From an uncultured Oscillospiraceae bacterium (GTDB lineage Bacteria > Bacillota > Clostridia > Oscillospirales > Acutalibacteraceae), in assembly GCA_958366985.1 (NCBI GenBank), contig CATXDC010000019.1:1-36353 (forward strand): a DNA stretch of 36,353 bases, written 5' to 3'. The notes under the pieces are model-generated. The model made no database searches. It was not told the origin of the DNA and saw only the letters and a list, made by a program, of their open reading frames with translations. A program made the translations under genes and the position numbers. Positions within the stretch are counted from its first letter, which is position 1, and each line of letters starts with the position of its first letter. Shown here one piece after another: positions 1-7,369 of the stretch.

Positions 1-25
1 TAGGGCTATGCCCGAAAAAGAAAAA

Positions 26-44
26 CCACCCGCTATGCGGGTGG
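26..44 (-). terminator. Rho-independent terminator of the blaI-blaR1 unit
   Basis: A perfect 8-bp stem (CCACCCGC / GCGGGTGG) with a TAT loop lies 28 bases past the stop of the M56 peptidase gene. On the minus strand it is followed by a T-rich tract (TTTTTCTTTTT, complement of 15-25), the layout of an intrinsic terminator. A second small stem, GGGC-TAT-GCCC at 3-13, lies just beyond. Confidence 0.8.
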
Positions 45-72
45 ATATTTATTTTATTGAGTTTGCTTTGTG

Positions 73-2037
73 CTATTGAGCGGGATTAATGGGAACTTCT
101 TCTCCTTTTGAATTAATGTAAAACCACTGAAGTTCTCTTTCTTTATCTGAAACAGTGACGCTTCCAAATGGGCAGTTCTCTCCGGGAATTGCAACTTCAT
201 CATGAGCGACATATGATGTTTCCTTATCGGGTGCGGCAACAGAACCGAGGGGGATATCTATTCCCGGAACAGGTTCTTTATTATTTCCTTTTTCCACTGC
301 GAATACTTCATGGGCGTAGGGGATATTTCCTATGGCAAAGTCAAATTTGAAATTTTCTCTGCCATCGTTAATTTCAATTGTATCGCAGAGGATTACGCTG
401 CCGGTTTTTTCATCATTGGGATAAAATTTTGAAGCTACATGCCTGTATCTGTATTCACCGTGGTATTTCTGTTCCTGTGAAACTGTATAACCCATGCCGC
501 TGTCAGTTTCCCAAAGCTCAATAACATATCCGTCATAGTCGCTGTGTCTGCAAGTGTAGAAAACGTTGGGCACCTCGTTTAGAGACAAAGCTTCTTTTGC
601 CGCAAAGTTCCCCATTGGGTCAGGATGATCCTGTGAATCCTTTGCGGTAATTGTAAAAATCATCGTAACATAGGGATTATCTGCGTTTCCTAATACATTT
701 ATAAGAAAACTTTTATCGTCTTCGTAGGGGATAATCATATGCGTTAAGTCAGAATTATTTGTACTTAATATTTCTCCGCTGACTTTTTCCAAAGTCTCTT
801 CAAAAGTTTTTGCCTGTTGCTTTGTTTCGCTGTCATATATAAAATCTGAAACAGAAGAGATAAGAGAACTTTTCATGGAGTCGGTAAAGTGTATTTTTTC
901 AAGTTTTCCTAAACTGTACCAGCCGTCTTCAGCCGAACCTTCGTAGAGAAAACCTTCGGAAGAAATAAGAAATTCCGGCAAATTTGCTGGATCGGGATAA
1001 ACTGAGGAAGCGGGACATAACCAGAAACATTCGACTGTTCTGTATTTTACTCCTGTATATTCTTCCTCTTTCGGCATGGGATTGCCTATAAAAACAACGG
1101 CTAAAACAACAATCAAAATTGCCGAAATTACGCTTATAATCACTGCGGGCTTTTTGTATTTCATGATATTTTTTATCCTCTGCTTTACGGAGCTTTCGCC
1201 GAAAGCCAGTGGAGTACCTGAAATAATGGGTCTGCCTGCGGAGAGACTGAGCAGCGATGCCGAATAGGAAGCCCTTACATCCTCTTTCATCTTTTTCATA
1301 ACCGCTTCGTCGCAGGACATTTCCATATCCCTGTTTGAAAGGCAGAAAGCCAGCCATATGAAAGGATTGAACCAGTGAATGCACAGCAGTGCGAAGGATA
1401 TCAGTTTTACTATGTGGTCGCCTCTTTTTATATGGCAGCGCTCATGGAGGATAATATACTCAAGCTCTTCTTCTTTTACCGAAACAGGCAGATAAAATTT
1501 CGGTGAAAAGACTCCCGTTACAAAAGGTGTTGTGATTTTATCGGAAATATATATGTTTTCCCTGAGCAAAACCGCTTCACTCAGCTTCTTTTTCAGCTTT
1601 GCAAAGGAAGAAATGCTGCATAAAACCATTGCCGCAGTTCCTGCCAGCCATACAAAACTCAGTGCGGAAAAAATTCCTATTTCCCATAATGTTTTTGGAT
1701 GCTCATTTTCTGACGGGGATACTGTATTTTGTGAAATGCCGGCTTCTGCTCCGGCTCCGACGTTTTCTTGGGGATTTACCTGTGCATAGCTGTTTTCTGT
1801 GTCAAAATCCTTTATTCCGCTTTCGGTGAAAATTCCGCTGGAGATGCTTTCCGGCACTGCCGAAAAGGGCAGAGAAAAGGAGACGGGACAAATAAGTCTG
1901 AAAAGAACCGCCGACCATAGAATGTACGAAAATATTTTAGGGGATTTTTTAAGAAGAAGTCTTGCGAAAACTACGAATACTGTAACTACTGCGCTTACTG
2001 CGCTCATGTTGAGAACCGTGTAAAACAGAGTGTTCAT
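73..2037 (-). CDS. BlaR1-like M56 family membrane metallopeptidase with a non-penicillin-binding C-terminal region
   Basis: 654 residues. Hydrophobic segments near residues 5-27, 36-56, 117-140, 205-225 and 293-315 form the membrane part. The gluzincin motif HERCH (198-202), with a downstream EMSCDE motif, marks the M56 zinc protease domain of BlaR1/MecR1 regulators. In that family a sensed signal activates cytoplasmic cleavage of the partner repressor, here probably the BlaI-like protein encoded just upstream. After the last membrane segment about 330 residues form an extracytoplasmic region in which I see no penicillin-binding SxxK/KTG pattern, so the ligand is unlikely to be a beta-lactam. 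The extreme C-terminus carries two similar units (VPGIDIPLGSV...PDKE and IPGENCPFGSV...SDKE). ATG start with AGGAGGT ribosome binding site; 5 bases separate it from blaI. Confidence 0.9.
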   Translation of the reverse strand: MNTLFYTVLNMSAVSAVVTVFVVFARLLLKKSPKIFSYILWSAVLFRLICPVSFSLPFSAVPESISSGIFTESGIKDFDTENSYAQVNPQENVGAGAEAGISQNTVSPSENEHPKTLWEIGIFSALSFVWLAGTAAMVLCSISSFAKLKKKLSEAVLLRENIYISDKITTPFVTGVFSPKFYLPVSVKEEELEYIILHERCHIKRGDHIVKLISFALLCIHWFNPFIWLAFCLSNRDMEMSCDEAVMKKMKEDVRASYSASLLSLSAGRPIISGTPLAFGESSVKQRIKNIMKYKKPAVIISVISAILIVVLAVVFIGNPMPKEEEYTGVKYRTVECFWLCPASSVYPDPANLPEFLISSEGFLYEGSAEDGWYSLGKLEKIHFTDSMKSSLISSVSDFIYDSETKQQAKTFEETLEKVSGEILSTNNSDLTHMIIPYEDDKSFLINVLGNADNPYVTMIFTITAKDSQDHPDPMGNFAAKEALSLNEVPNVFYTCRHSDYDGYVIELWETDSGMGYTVSQEQKYHGEYRYRHVASKFYPNDEKTGSVILCDTIEINDGRENFKFDFAIGNIPYAHEVFAVEKGNNKEPVPGIDIPLGSVAAPDKETSYVAHDEVAIPGENCPFGSVTVSDKERELQWFYINSKGEEVPINPAQ

Positions 2038-2042
2038 AAAAT

Positions 2043-2402
2043 CTACCTCCTGTTTTCGTCAATAAGTTTTTTGAGTTCTTCAATCTCCTTGTCCGATAAC
2101 TTTTTTCTTCTTGTGAAAGCTGCAAGAAATCCCGGAAGCGAACCGTTAAAGCTTTCATCTATGAATTCCTCGCTTTGCAGTGAATAAAAATCTTTCTCTG
2201 AAATCAGTGAAGTAACGCATCCGTCGGTGTTTTGAAAAATTTCCCTTAAGCAAAGCCTTTTCAGTACTGTGTATGTAGTGGATTTTTTCCATCCCAGCTC
2301 CTTTTCACATAATTTTACAAGATCGCCGGAAGATATGGGTTCGTTGTCCCAGATTAATTTTGCAAATTTTCCCTCAATTGCGCCAAGTTTGTAGTCGGAC
2401 AC
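2043..2402 (-). CDS. BlaI/MecI-family transcriptional repressor
   Basis: 119 residues, the normal size for the family. The N-terminal winged helix includes the typical segment LVKLCEKELGWKKSTTYTVLKRL, ending in the recognition helix, and a C-terminal basic/acidic helix serves dimerisation. The family binds dyads of TACAnnTGTA type and is inactivated when a partner M56 protease cleaves it. The partner gene follows immediately, so this is a two-gene operon with repressor first. Start is GTG at 2402 preceded by GAGGTGATAAAAA. A strong sigma-A promoter lies about 60 bases upstream, with an imperfect dyad between it and the start that could be its own operator. The regulated targets besides itself are unknown. 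Confidence 0.9.
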   Translation of the reverse strand: MSDYKLGAIEGKFAKLIWDNEPISSGDLVKLCEKELGWKKSTTYTVLKRLCLREIFQNTDGCVTSLISEKDFYSLQSEEFIDESFNGSLPGFLAAFTRRKKLSDKEIEELKKLIDENRR

Positions 2403-2457
2403 TTTTTATCACCTCTTCACTATTGGTCTACTATATGTAAACCTGTATTTCGGCTTC

Positions 2458-2486
2458 ATTGTAGCACCTGTTTTATATAAAGTCAA
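2458..2486 (-). promoter_or_regulatory. Sigma-A promoter of blaI-blaR1 with candidate BlaI operator downstream
   Basis: On the minus strand TTGACT (2481-2486) and TACAAT (2458-2463) are separated by exactly 17 bases. Downstream, between the -10 and the GTG, the imperfect dyad TACTATATGTA (about 2429-2439) resembles the TACAnnTGTA BlaI/MecI box and sits where a repressor would block transcription. Confidence 0.7.
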
Positions 2487-2514
2487 GAACCTGCCATATT
2501 AAACGGCAGGTTCT
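2486..2514 (+). terminator. Hairpin with T-tract on the plus strand, upstream of the blaI promoter
   Basis: 10-bp perfect stem AGAACCTGCC / GGCAGGTTCT with a 9-base loop, followed on the plus strand by GATTTTTT. No plus-strand gene ends here. It may stop antisense transcription leaving the blaI region, or insulate the blaI promoter, whose -35 it touches. The rest of 2515-2645 shows no gene. Confidence 0.5.
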
Positions 2515-2654
2515 GATTTTTTAGAAACGTTACTTTTTATTGTCATAGCACAGTCTGCTTTTTCAAAACAGATTTAAGTAAAATACCCTGTTATCAGGCG
2601 TTTGCATACATTTTCTCTGCTCAGTATTGCTGTTTTATTTTTTGCTAAAAAAAT

Positions 2655-2680
2655 GGAGCAGAGAAAAAACACTCTGCTCC
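2655..2680 (-). terminator. Rho-independent terminator of the transketolase operon
   Basis: 9-bp stem GGAGCAGAG / CTCTGCTCC with an 8-base loop. On the minus strand it is followed by ATTTTTTT (complement of 2647-2654). It lies 28 bases after the stop of the transketolase C-terminal subunit. Confidence 0.85.
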
Positions 2681-2707
2681 GTTTGAGACTTGTATTGATA
2701 AAGAAAG

Positions 2708-3688
2708 TTAATGTTGCTTTCTGGCAATCACTTTTTTTGCCTTAGCTGCTATTTCTTCGCCTGTCAGACCATATTCCTCTTTGAGGAAGTCTATATCTCC
2801 GACCTGTCCGAAACGATCATTAACGCCTACAAATTCTACCGGTGTGGGATATTCAGCAGCAAGTACCTCTGCTACGGCAGAACCTAAACCACCGATTATA
2901 TTGTGGTTTTCAGCTGTGACAATAGCACCATTTTCTTTGGCACAGCTGAGCACCAGTTCTCGGTCAATGGGCTTAATTGTAAACATATCAATCAAACGAG
3001 CAGAAATGCCTTCAGCCTTAAGCAATTCAACAGCACGAAGGCCTTCTTCTACCATAATTCCCGAAGCGATAATAGCTACATCTGTACCTTCTTTAACTAT
3101 ATTGCCTTTGCCGACGGTAAAGGTAGAACCTTCCTCATAAAGCTGTGCTGCCTGCTTACGAGAAAAACGAATATAAAACATTCCTTCCTGTTCAGCGGCC
3201 ATTTTGAAGCACTCTTTGGCAATAACTGTATCAGAGGGTTCGAGAATTGTCATTTCAGGAATAGCACGCATGATAGCTACATCTTCAAAGGGCATATGTG
3301 TTCCGCCGTTAAATGCAGCCATAATTCCGGGATCTGATCCGATAACTTTTACATTAGATTTTGCATAGGAACCGGAAATGAAAATCTGATCACAAGCACG
3401 GCGTGTCATGAATGGTGCAAAAGAATGTACAAAAGGTACAAAGCCGGTTGCCGATAATCCACAGGCAAAACCTACGGCGTTTGCTTCCTGGATTCCAACG
3501 TCTATAAGCTGAGTTGGATATTTTTCCAGCAAAGTGAGCATGTCAAATTTGAAAATAGAAAGACCTAAATCGGCTTCAACATGCACTAAATTAGGATTGA
3601 CTGCCATGTTCTCATCTAAATATTCTACATATGCTTTTGCCATGGGTTTTTCGCAGGGATTATTGCTTTTAGACAAAATAACACTCAT
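2708..3688 (-). CDS. Transketolase, C-terminal (pyrimidine-binding) subunit
   Basis: 326 residues from ATG 3688 (AAAGGATG upstream); GTG or other upstream starts are possible. It is the pyrimidine-binding plus C-terminal half of a split transketolase: residues such as VGIQEANAVGFACGLSATG carry the catalytic Glu that activates thiamine diphosphate, and the C-terminal third is the transketolase C domain. With the N-terminal subunit encoded immediately upstream it should form the complete enzyme that moves two-carbon ketol units in the non-oxidative pentose phosphate pathway. Two-gene transketolases are common in Clostridia and often sit in sugar or polyol clusters. The neighbouring AraC regulator and alcohol dehydrogenase suggest a dedicated catabolic copy, which is inference. 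Confidence 0.92.
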   Translation of the reverse strand: MSVILSKSNNPCEKPMAKAYVEYLDENMAVNPNLVHVEADLGLSIFKFDMLTLLEKYPTQLIDVGIQEANAVGFACGLSATGFVPFVHSFAPFMTRRACDQIFISGSYAKSNVKVIGSDPGIMAAFNGGTHMPFEDVAIMRAIPEMTILEPSDTVIAKECFKMAAEQEGMFYIRFSRKQAAQLYEEGSTFTVGKGNIVKEGTDVAIIASGIMVEEGLRAVELLKAEGISARLIDMFTIKPIDRELVLSCAKENGAIVTAENHNIIGGLGSAVAEVLAAEYPTPVEFVGVNDRFGQVGDIDFLKEEYGLTGEEIAAKAKKVIARKQH

Positions 3689-3705
3689 GTATTCCACATC
3701 CTTTC

Positions 3706-4530
3706 TCACTGTGCTTTTATAGCGGCAATTGCAGCATCTGCAGCCTCACGGCTTACTTCGATATGGTGGTTGAACTGTCCTTCAGCCCAAACAATGCCTT
3801 TGCCTTTAACTGTATCGCAAATTATAACGTGGGGTTTTCCTTCACAGACACTTGCCTTTTCAATTGCATCATGAAGTTCGTTTAAGTTATGACCGTCTAC
3901 ACGCTGTACATCCCAGTTGAATGCTGCAAATTTTGCATCATAGCTTTCCAGATTATTAAGCATATGTACCGGGCCGTCCAGCTGAACCTTATTGGAATCC
4001 AAAAGAAGAATCAAATTGTCTGCACCTCTTTGGGCGGCGAGCATAATTGCCTCCCAGTTCTGACCCTCCTGCATTTCTCCGTCGCCAGTGATTACAAATA
4101 CACGGTTATTCTTTCCGTGAAGTTTATGTCCCATTGCTATGCCCAGAGCAACCGAAAGACCCTGTCCGAGAGAGCCGGTAGTCATATCAATGCCGGGAGT
4201 TTTGTTACGATCACAATGGCTTGGAAGATTGGTATGGGGCTGATTCAAAGTTTTCAACTCTTCAACAGGGAAAAAACCTTTAAGTGCAAGGGCTGAGTAT
4301 ACTGCAGGACCGGCATGACCTTTTGAGCATATGAGCCAGTCACGTCCATCCCATTTGGGGTTTTTAGGATCATATTTCATCTCATCGCCGTACAGTACAG
4401 CCAATATCTCCACAATAGACATTGAACCGCCTAAATGGCCAAAACCTCTTGCTGCCAGCTGTTCCATTGTTTGAATACGGATTTCATTGGAAAAATCCGT
4501 AAGTTCCTGAAGCTTTTTTTCGCTATACAT
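3706..4530 (-). CDS. Transketolase, N-terminal (diphosphate-binding) subunit
   Basis: 274 residues. Start is ATG 4530, preceded by GGAGGTGCTTAT; the in-frame TTG further upstream has no ribosome binding site. The thiamine-diphosphate motif is visible as GDGEMQEGQ followed by LLLDSNK, plus the early GHLGGSMS segment of the family. It supplies the diphosphate/Mg-binding half of transketolase, and the C-terminal half follows 17 bases after its stop, so the two are co-transcribed. A promoter and a small dyad lie upstream. The substrate pathway served by this copy cannot be read from the sequence alone. Confidence 0.92.
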   Translation of the reverse strand: MYSEKKLQELTDFSNEIRIQTMEQLAARGFGHLGGSMSIVEILAVLYGDEMKYDPKNPKWDGRDWLICSKGHAGPAVYSALALKGFFPVEELKTLNQPHTNLPSHCDRNKTPGIDMTTGSLGQGLSVALGIAMGHKLHGKNNRVFVITGDGEMQEGQNWEAIMLAAQRGADNLILLLDSNKVQLDGPVHMLNNLESYDAKFAAFNWDVQRVDGHNLNELHDAIEKASVCEGKPHVIICDTVKGKGIVWAEGQFNHHIEVSREAADAAIAAIKAQ

Positions 4531-4567
4531 ATAAGCACCTCCAAAATAGATCAAGTTTTTTCAAACG

Positions 4568-4584
4568 GCCAATACACCATTGGC
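4568..4584. promoter_or_regulatory. Inverted repeat GCCAAT-ACACC-ATTGGC between transketolase and araC genes
   Basis: 6-bp perfect arms in the transketolase 5' leader, 14 bases downstream of its -10 box and in the divergent intergenic region. It is a plausible regulator site, but no second copy was found, so its role is uncertain. Confidence 0.35.
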
Positions 4585-4597
4585 TTTTTATGGCATA

Positions 4598-4626
4598 ATT
4601 TTATAAAACATTTCAACTTATATCAA
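4598..4626 (-). promoter_or_regulatory. Sigma-A promoter of the transketolase operon
   Basis: Minus strand: TTGATA (4621-4626), 17-base spacer, TAAAAT (4598-4603), about 70 bases ahead of the start codon. The remainder of 4531-4825 is A/T rich. A weak plus-strand promoter candidate, TTGCAT (4747-4752) with a TAAACT box 17 bases on, could serve the divergent araC-type gene. Confidence 0.55.
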
Positions 4627-4825
4627 TATATTTTGTTGATTTATGCAAAAGAGCAAGCATGAATATATTGTTGTAAGACCTTTTCGGATTAGATAAGCCA
4701 TACTTATTTGCGGTGCAATGGATAATATTGCTCTGGTTTTAGCATCTTGCATTATTTTTATGTATATGATAAACTATTTATTGGTAATTTTTAAAACAGA
4801 GCAGTACAAAAGTGAGGAACTGAGT

Positions 4826-6298
4826 ATGCATAAGTTGTTGATTGTATCGGATAACCGAATGGTTGCTCGGCGAATTGTGAACTCACTGCAGGATAAAAGC
4901 GATATAAGTATTTATACAGAGTTTAACAGCAGCGCTGTGTTTGATGCTTATCTTAGTCGTCGTCCTGATGCTATACTTTTTTATAATGAAAATTTTATAC
5001 CGTTGGCATCAGTTATAAAAAGGTTCTCATCCTACCATTGGGATTGTCCTATTGCGGTAGTATATGAAAAAGAATATCAGGAACCTGTATTGACAGATGT
5101 AATGTATATATATCTGCAAACCGATGAGATAAATCGAGGTGTCGAACATCTGCTCTTTTCATCAGAAGAAAAATTACATGGCAAAGAGGATGATTTGCCG
5201 GATAGGGCAGTTCCCGGGCTGTTTGAATGGAACGATGGTGAACCATTGAGTTCTGGCCAATACAGCTTTATGCTGTCAGTATGTATGAATCAGGGGCGGA
5301 TTATTTCCGATGAGATGTTATGTGATTTCAAATCTCAGCTTCAGGGAATAGGAATTCCGTCGAGTGTTAAGCTTATAGGCAGCAAGATTCTCATAGTTAT
5401 GAAAAAAAGTGATATACGTGTTCAGGGTTCTTTTCCGGAAGTTCACACCGCTGTCTGTAAGGCAATAGATTCGCATATAGCTTCAATTTATTGTGAGGAT
5501 ATTTCGGCGGAAGAAGCAGATGAGATTTATAAACAACTTACGGAATATTCCAGGCTGTGTTTATTTTTTGATTTTGAATGTGTACGGCTTGAAGATCTGC
5601 GTGTAAGGTATGCATCACGTCACAATACTGATGTATATTCTGAAATTATACAAATGCTGAAAGGCTTGTTTTCAAAGCAGGCCACTTTAGTTCACTCTGC
5701 ATTGTATAGGGTATATTTGATAAATTTTAAAAGAAATCTGGATCTTGAAGGGCTGGAAACCTTCGAATGCTGGAGTTCGTTTTTTTTAAAAACTATTTTT
5801 GCGGGATATACAGATCTCTTACCTGAAAAGGCTTTGAAATCCTCTTCACTGGAGCTCAGATATAAAAAAGCGGCAGAATGTTGGAATGAAGTTTACCTTC
5901 AGTATATGAGCAATCCGTTCCTTCCGGTTGTGTACGACAGCGTGATGCTGTTGCTGCGTGAATATAAAAATCCTGCATTTTCCCTTGAAAATGCCGCCGA
6001 GGAGGTAGGATTTTCCAAGACTTATATCAGTCGAATTTTTAAACGGCAGACAGGCTTTTCTTTCATTGAGCTTTTACAAAAGCTGCGAATAGAACATGCA
6101 TGCCGTCTGCTGGAAAGCTCAGAAGAAACTATAAAAAATATTTCGAATCAGGTTGGATATCCGGATTCTCTTTACTTTTCACGTCTGTTTAAAAAACATT
6201 GCGGAATATATCCAACGCAATACCGTCAAAATATGTTAGGAGAAGAGAAATCCTATGATGGCACTTGTGAAAACTGCTCCCACAGCAGTAGAACTTAA
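4826..6298 (+). CDS. AraC-family transcriptional regulator with a degenerate receiver-like N-terminal domain
   Basis: 490 residues from ATG 4826 (GAGG eight bases upstream). An ATG at 4718 would add 36 hydrophobic residues but has no good ribosome binding site. Residues 1-110 look like a response-regulator receiver fold (LLIVSDNR start), but the phosphoacceptor position in PDAILFYNEN appears to be Tyr53. Residues about 110-360 are an unrecognised middle region. Residues about 370-470 contain the two helix-turn-helix motifs of AraC/YesN regulators, including FSKTYISRIFK, and end with GIYPTQYRQ. The C-terminal 44 bases overlap the alcohol dehydrogenase gene, so the two are translationally linked. 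It probably controls that gene and the divergent transketolase operon; this is inference from position. Confidence 0.85.
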   Translation: MHKLLIVSDNRMVARRIVNSLQDKSDISIYTEFNSSAVFDAYLSRRPDAILFYNENFIPLASVIKRFSSYHWDCPIAVVYEKEYQEPVLTDVMYIYLQTDEINRGVEHLLFSSEEKLHGKEDDLPDRAVPGLFEWNDGEPLSSGQYSFMLSVCMNQGRIISDEMLCDFKSQLQGIGIPSSVKLIGSKILIVMKKSDIRVQGSFPEVHTAVCKAIDSHIASIYCEDISAEEADEIYKQLTEYSRLCLFFDFECVRLEDLRVRYASRHNTDVYSEIIQMLKGLFSKQATLVHSALYRVYLINFKRNLDLEGLETFECWSSFFLKTIFAGYTDLLPEKALKSSSLELRYKKAAECWNEVYLQYMSNPFLPVVYDSVMLLLREYKNPAFSLENAAEEVGFSKTYISRIFKRQTGFSFIELLQKLRIEHACRLLESSEETIKNISNQVGYPDSLYFSRLFKKHCGIYPTQYRQNMLGEEKSYDGTCENCSHSSRT

Positions 6299-7265
6299 GG
6301 AAGTACCGGAACCATGTATTCAGCAGAATAATGAAGTTAAGGTGCAAATTGTGTACAGTAATTTTTGCCGTGATGATATGTGGCCTGACGAGTTAAGTGG
6401 TTTTGGCAGTCCTGGTATTTTTGGACATGAGGCAGCTGGTATTATAGTAGAAGCAGGAAAAAATGCGCAGATGCTCGGGTTTCTTCCCGGAGATCGTGTA
6501 GCTATAAATCCTTTGTCAGCATGCGGCCACTGTAAAAAATGTATGGCGCAGCAGGAACAGTACTGTCCTGAGGCGTCTATTACCACAGGGTTAATGGCAG
6601 AGTATGTTGTAAAAAACTGTGCACAGTTAATCAAGATTCCCGATTCCATGACATTACAGCAGGCAACGCTTATAGAACCCATAGGCAGCGTAATAGAAGC
6701 CGTGGAAAAACTGCACATTGATTTTTTCAGTGAGGTGCTGCTCATTGGTGGAGGTTTTATCGGTCTTGCTTTCATTAAGCTTTTGCGGCTTCATGGTGTT
6801 AAACGCATTTCTGTTATAGAGCCAGTTGAAGAGCGGCGTCGTTTAGCATTGGAATACGGTGCTGATAATGCTTTTGATCCCGATGACTCGGAGCTGCAGG
6901 TAAAGCTGTTAAATGATACGGATTTTAATGGATTTGATGTCGTTATTGATACTTCAGCTAAGCAACATATGATAGAATTCGGATTAAATTGTCTGATTCA
7001 AGGTGGTACTATACTGTGCTTTGCCTATCAGGATTTGCAGTCAAAATTACATTTGCCATATTTTAATTTATATGCGAGAAATATATCTATAATATGGTCT
7101 TGTATGTCCGGAAGAAAAAGCATGGCTCAGGCAGCCGAGGTAATTGAAAGGCTTGATTTGCAAAAACTGATTACAAAGTATTATCCGTTTTCACAAGCGG
7201 TTGCTGCTTATGAGAATTATATGGGCAGTGAAGAAATCAAAATAGGTATTCGCATAATGTCCTAA
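6255..7265 (+). CDS. Zinc-dependent alcohol/polyol dehydrogenase (MDR family)
   Basis: 336 residues, a normal length for medium-chain dehydrogenases. Catalytic zinc ligands are visible: Cys38 in NFCRDD and the GHE motif (His58-Glu59). The structural zinc site is intact at Cys90, Cys93, Cys96 and Cys104. The Rossmann segment LIGGGFIGLAF near residue 163 is followed by an acidic residue (VIEP), which favours NAD over NADP. It oxidises a secondary alcohol or polyol, similar to sorbitol or threonine dehydrogenases; the exact substrate is unknown. Its start lies inside the end of the AraC-type gene, and a terminator follows. Co-location with transketolase suggests a sugar-alcohol route feeding the pentose phosphate pathway. 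Confidence 0.9.
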   Translation: MMALVKTAPTAVELKEVPEPCIQQNNEVKVQIVYSNFCRDDMWPDELSGFGSPGIFGHEAAGIIVEAGKNAQMLGFLPGDRVAINPLSACGHCKKCMAQQEQYCPEASITTGLMAEYVVKNCAQLIKIPDSMTLQQATLIEPIGSVIEAVEKLHIDFFSEVLLIGGGFIGLAFIKLLRLHGVKRISVIEPVEERRRLALEYGADNAFDPDDSELQVKLLNDTDFNGFDVVIDTSAKQHMIEFGLNCLIQGGTILCFAYQDLQSKLHLPYFNLYARNISIIWSCMSGRKSMAQAAEVIERLDLQKLITKYYPFSQAVAAYENYMGSEEIKIGIRIMS

Positions 7266-7328
7266 AATAAATATTGTCTGAAATCTGTTCAAAAGTTAAA
7301 TTTAATAATTAGTTTTATAAATAAATTA

Positions 7329-7351
7329 AACCTGCCGAAAAACGGCAGGTT
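7329..7351. terminator. Bidirectional terminator between dehydrogenase and fucosidase genes
   Basis: 9-bp stem AACCTGCCG / CGGCAGGTT with a 5-base loop between convergent genes. Plus strand continues CTCGTTTTG; minus strand continues TAATTTATT. The core stem (AACCTGCC/GGCAGGTT) is the same as in the hairpin at 2486-2514. Confidence 0.75.
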
Positions 7352-7369
7352 CTCGTTTTGCAAATTTGT

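Noticed and set aside
4718..4825. N-terminal membrane extension of the AraC-type regulator
   Set aside because: The ATG at 4718 has no good ribosome binding site, while ATG 4826 has GAGG at ideal spacing and begins the receiver-like fold.
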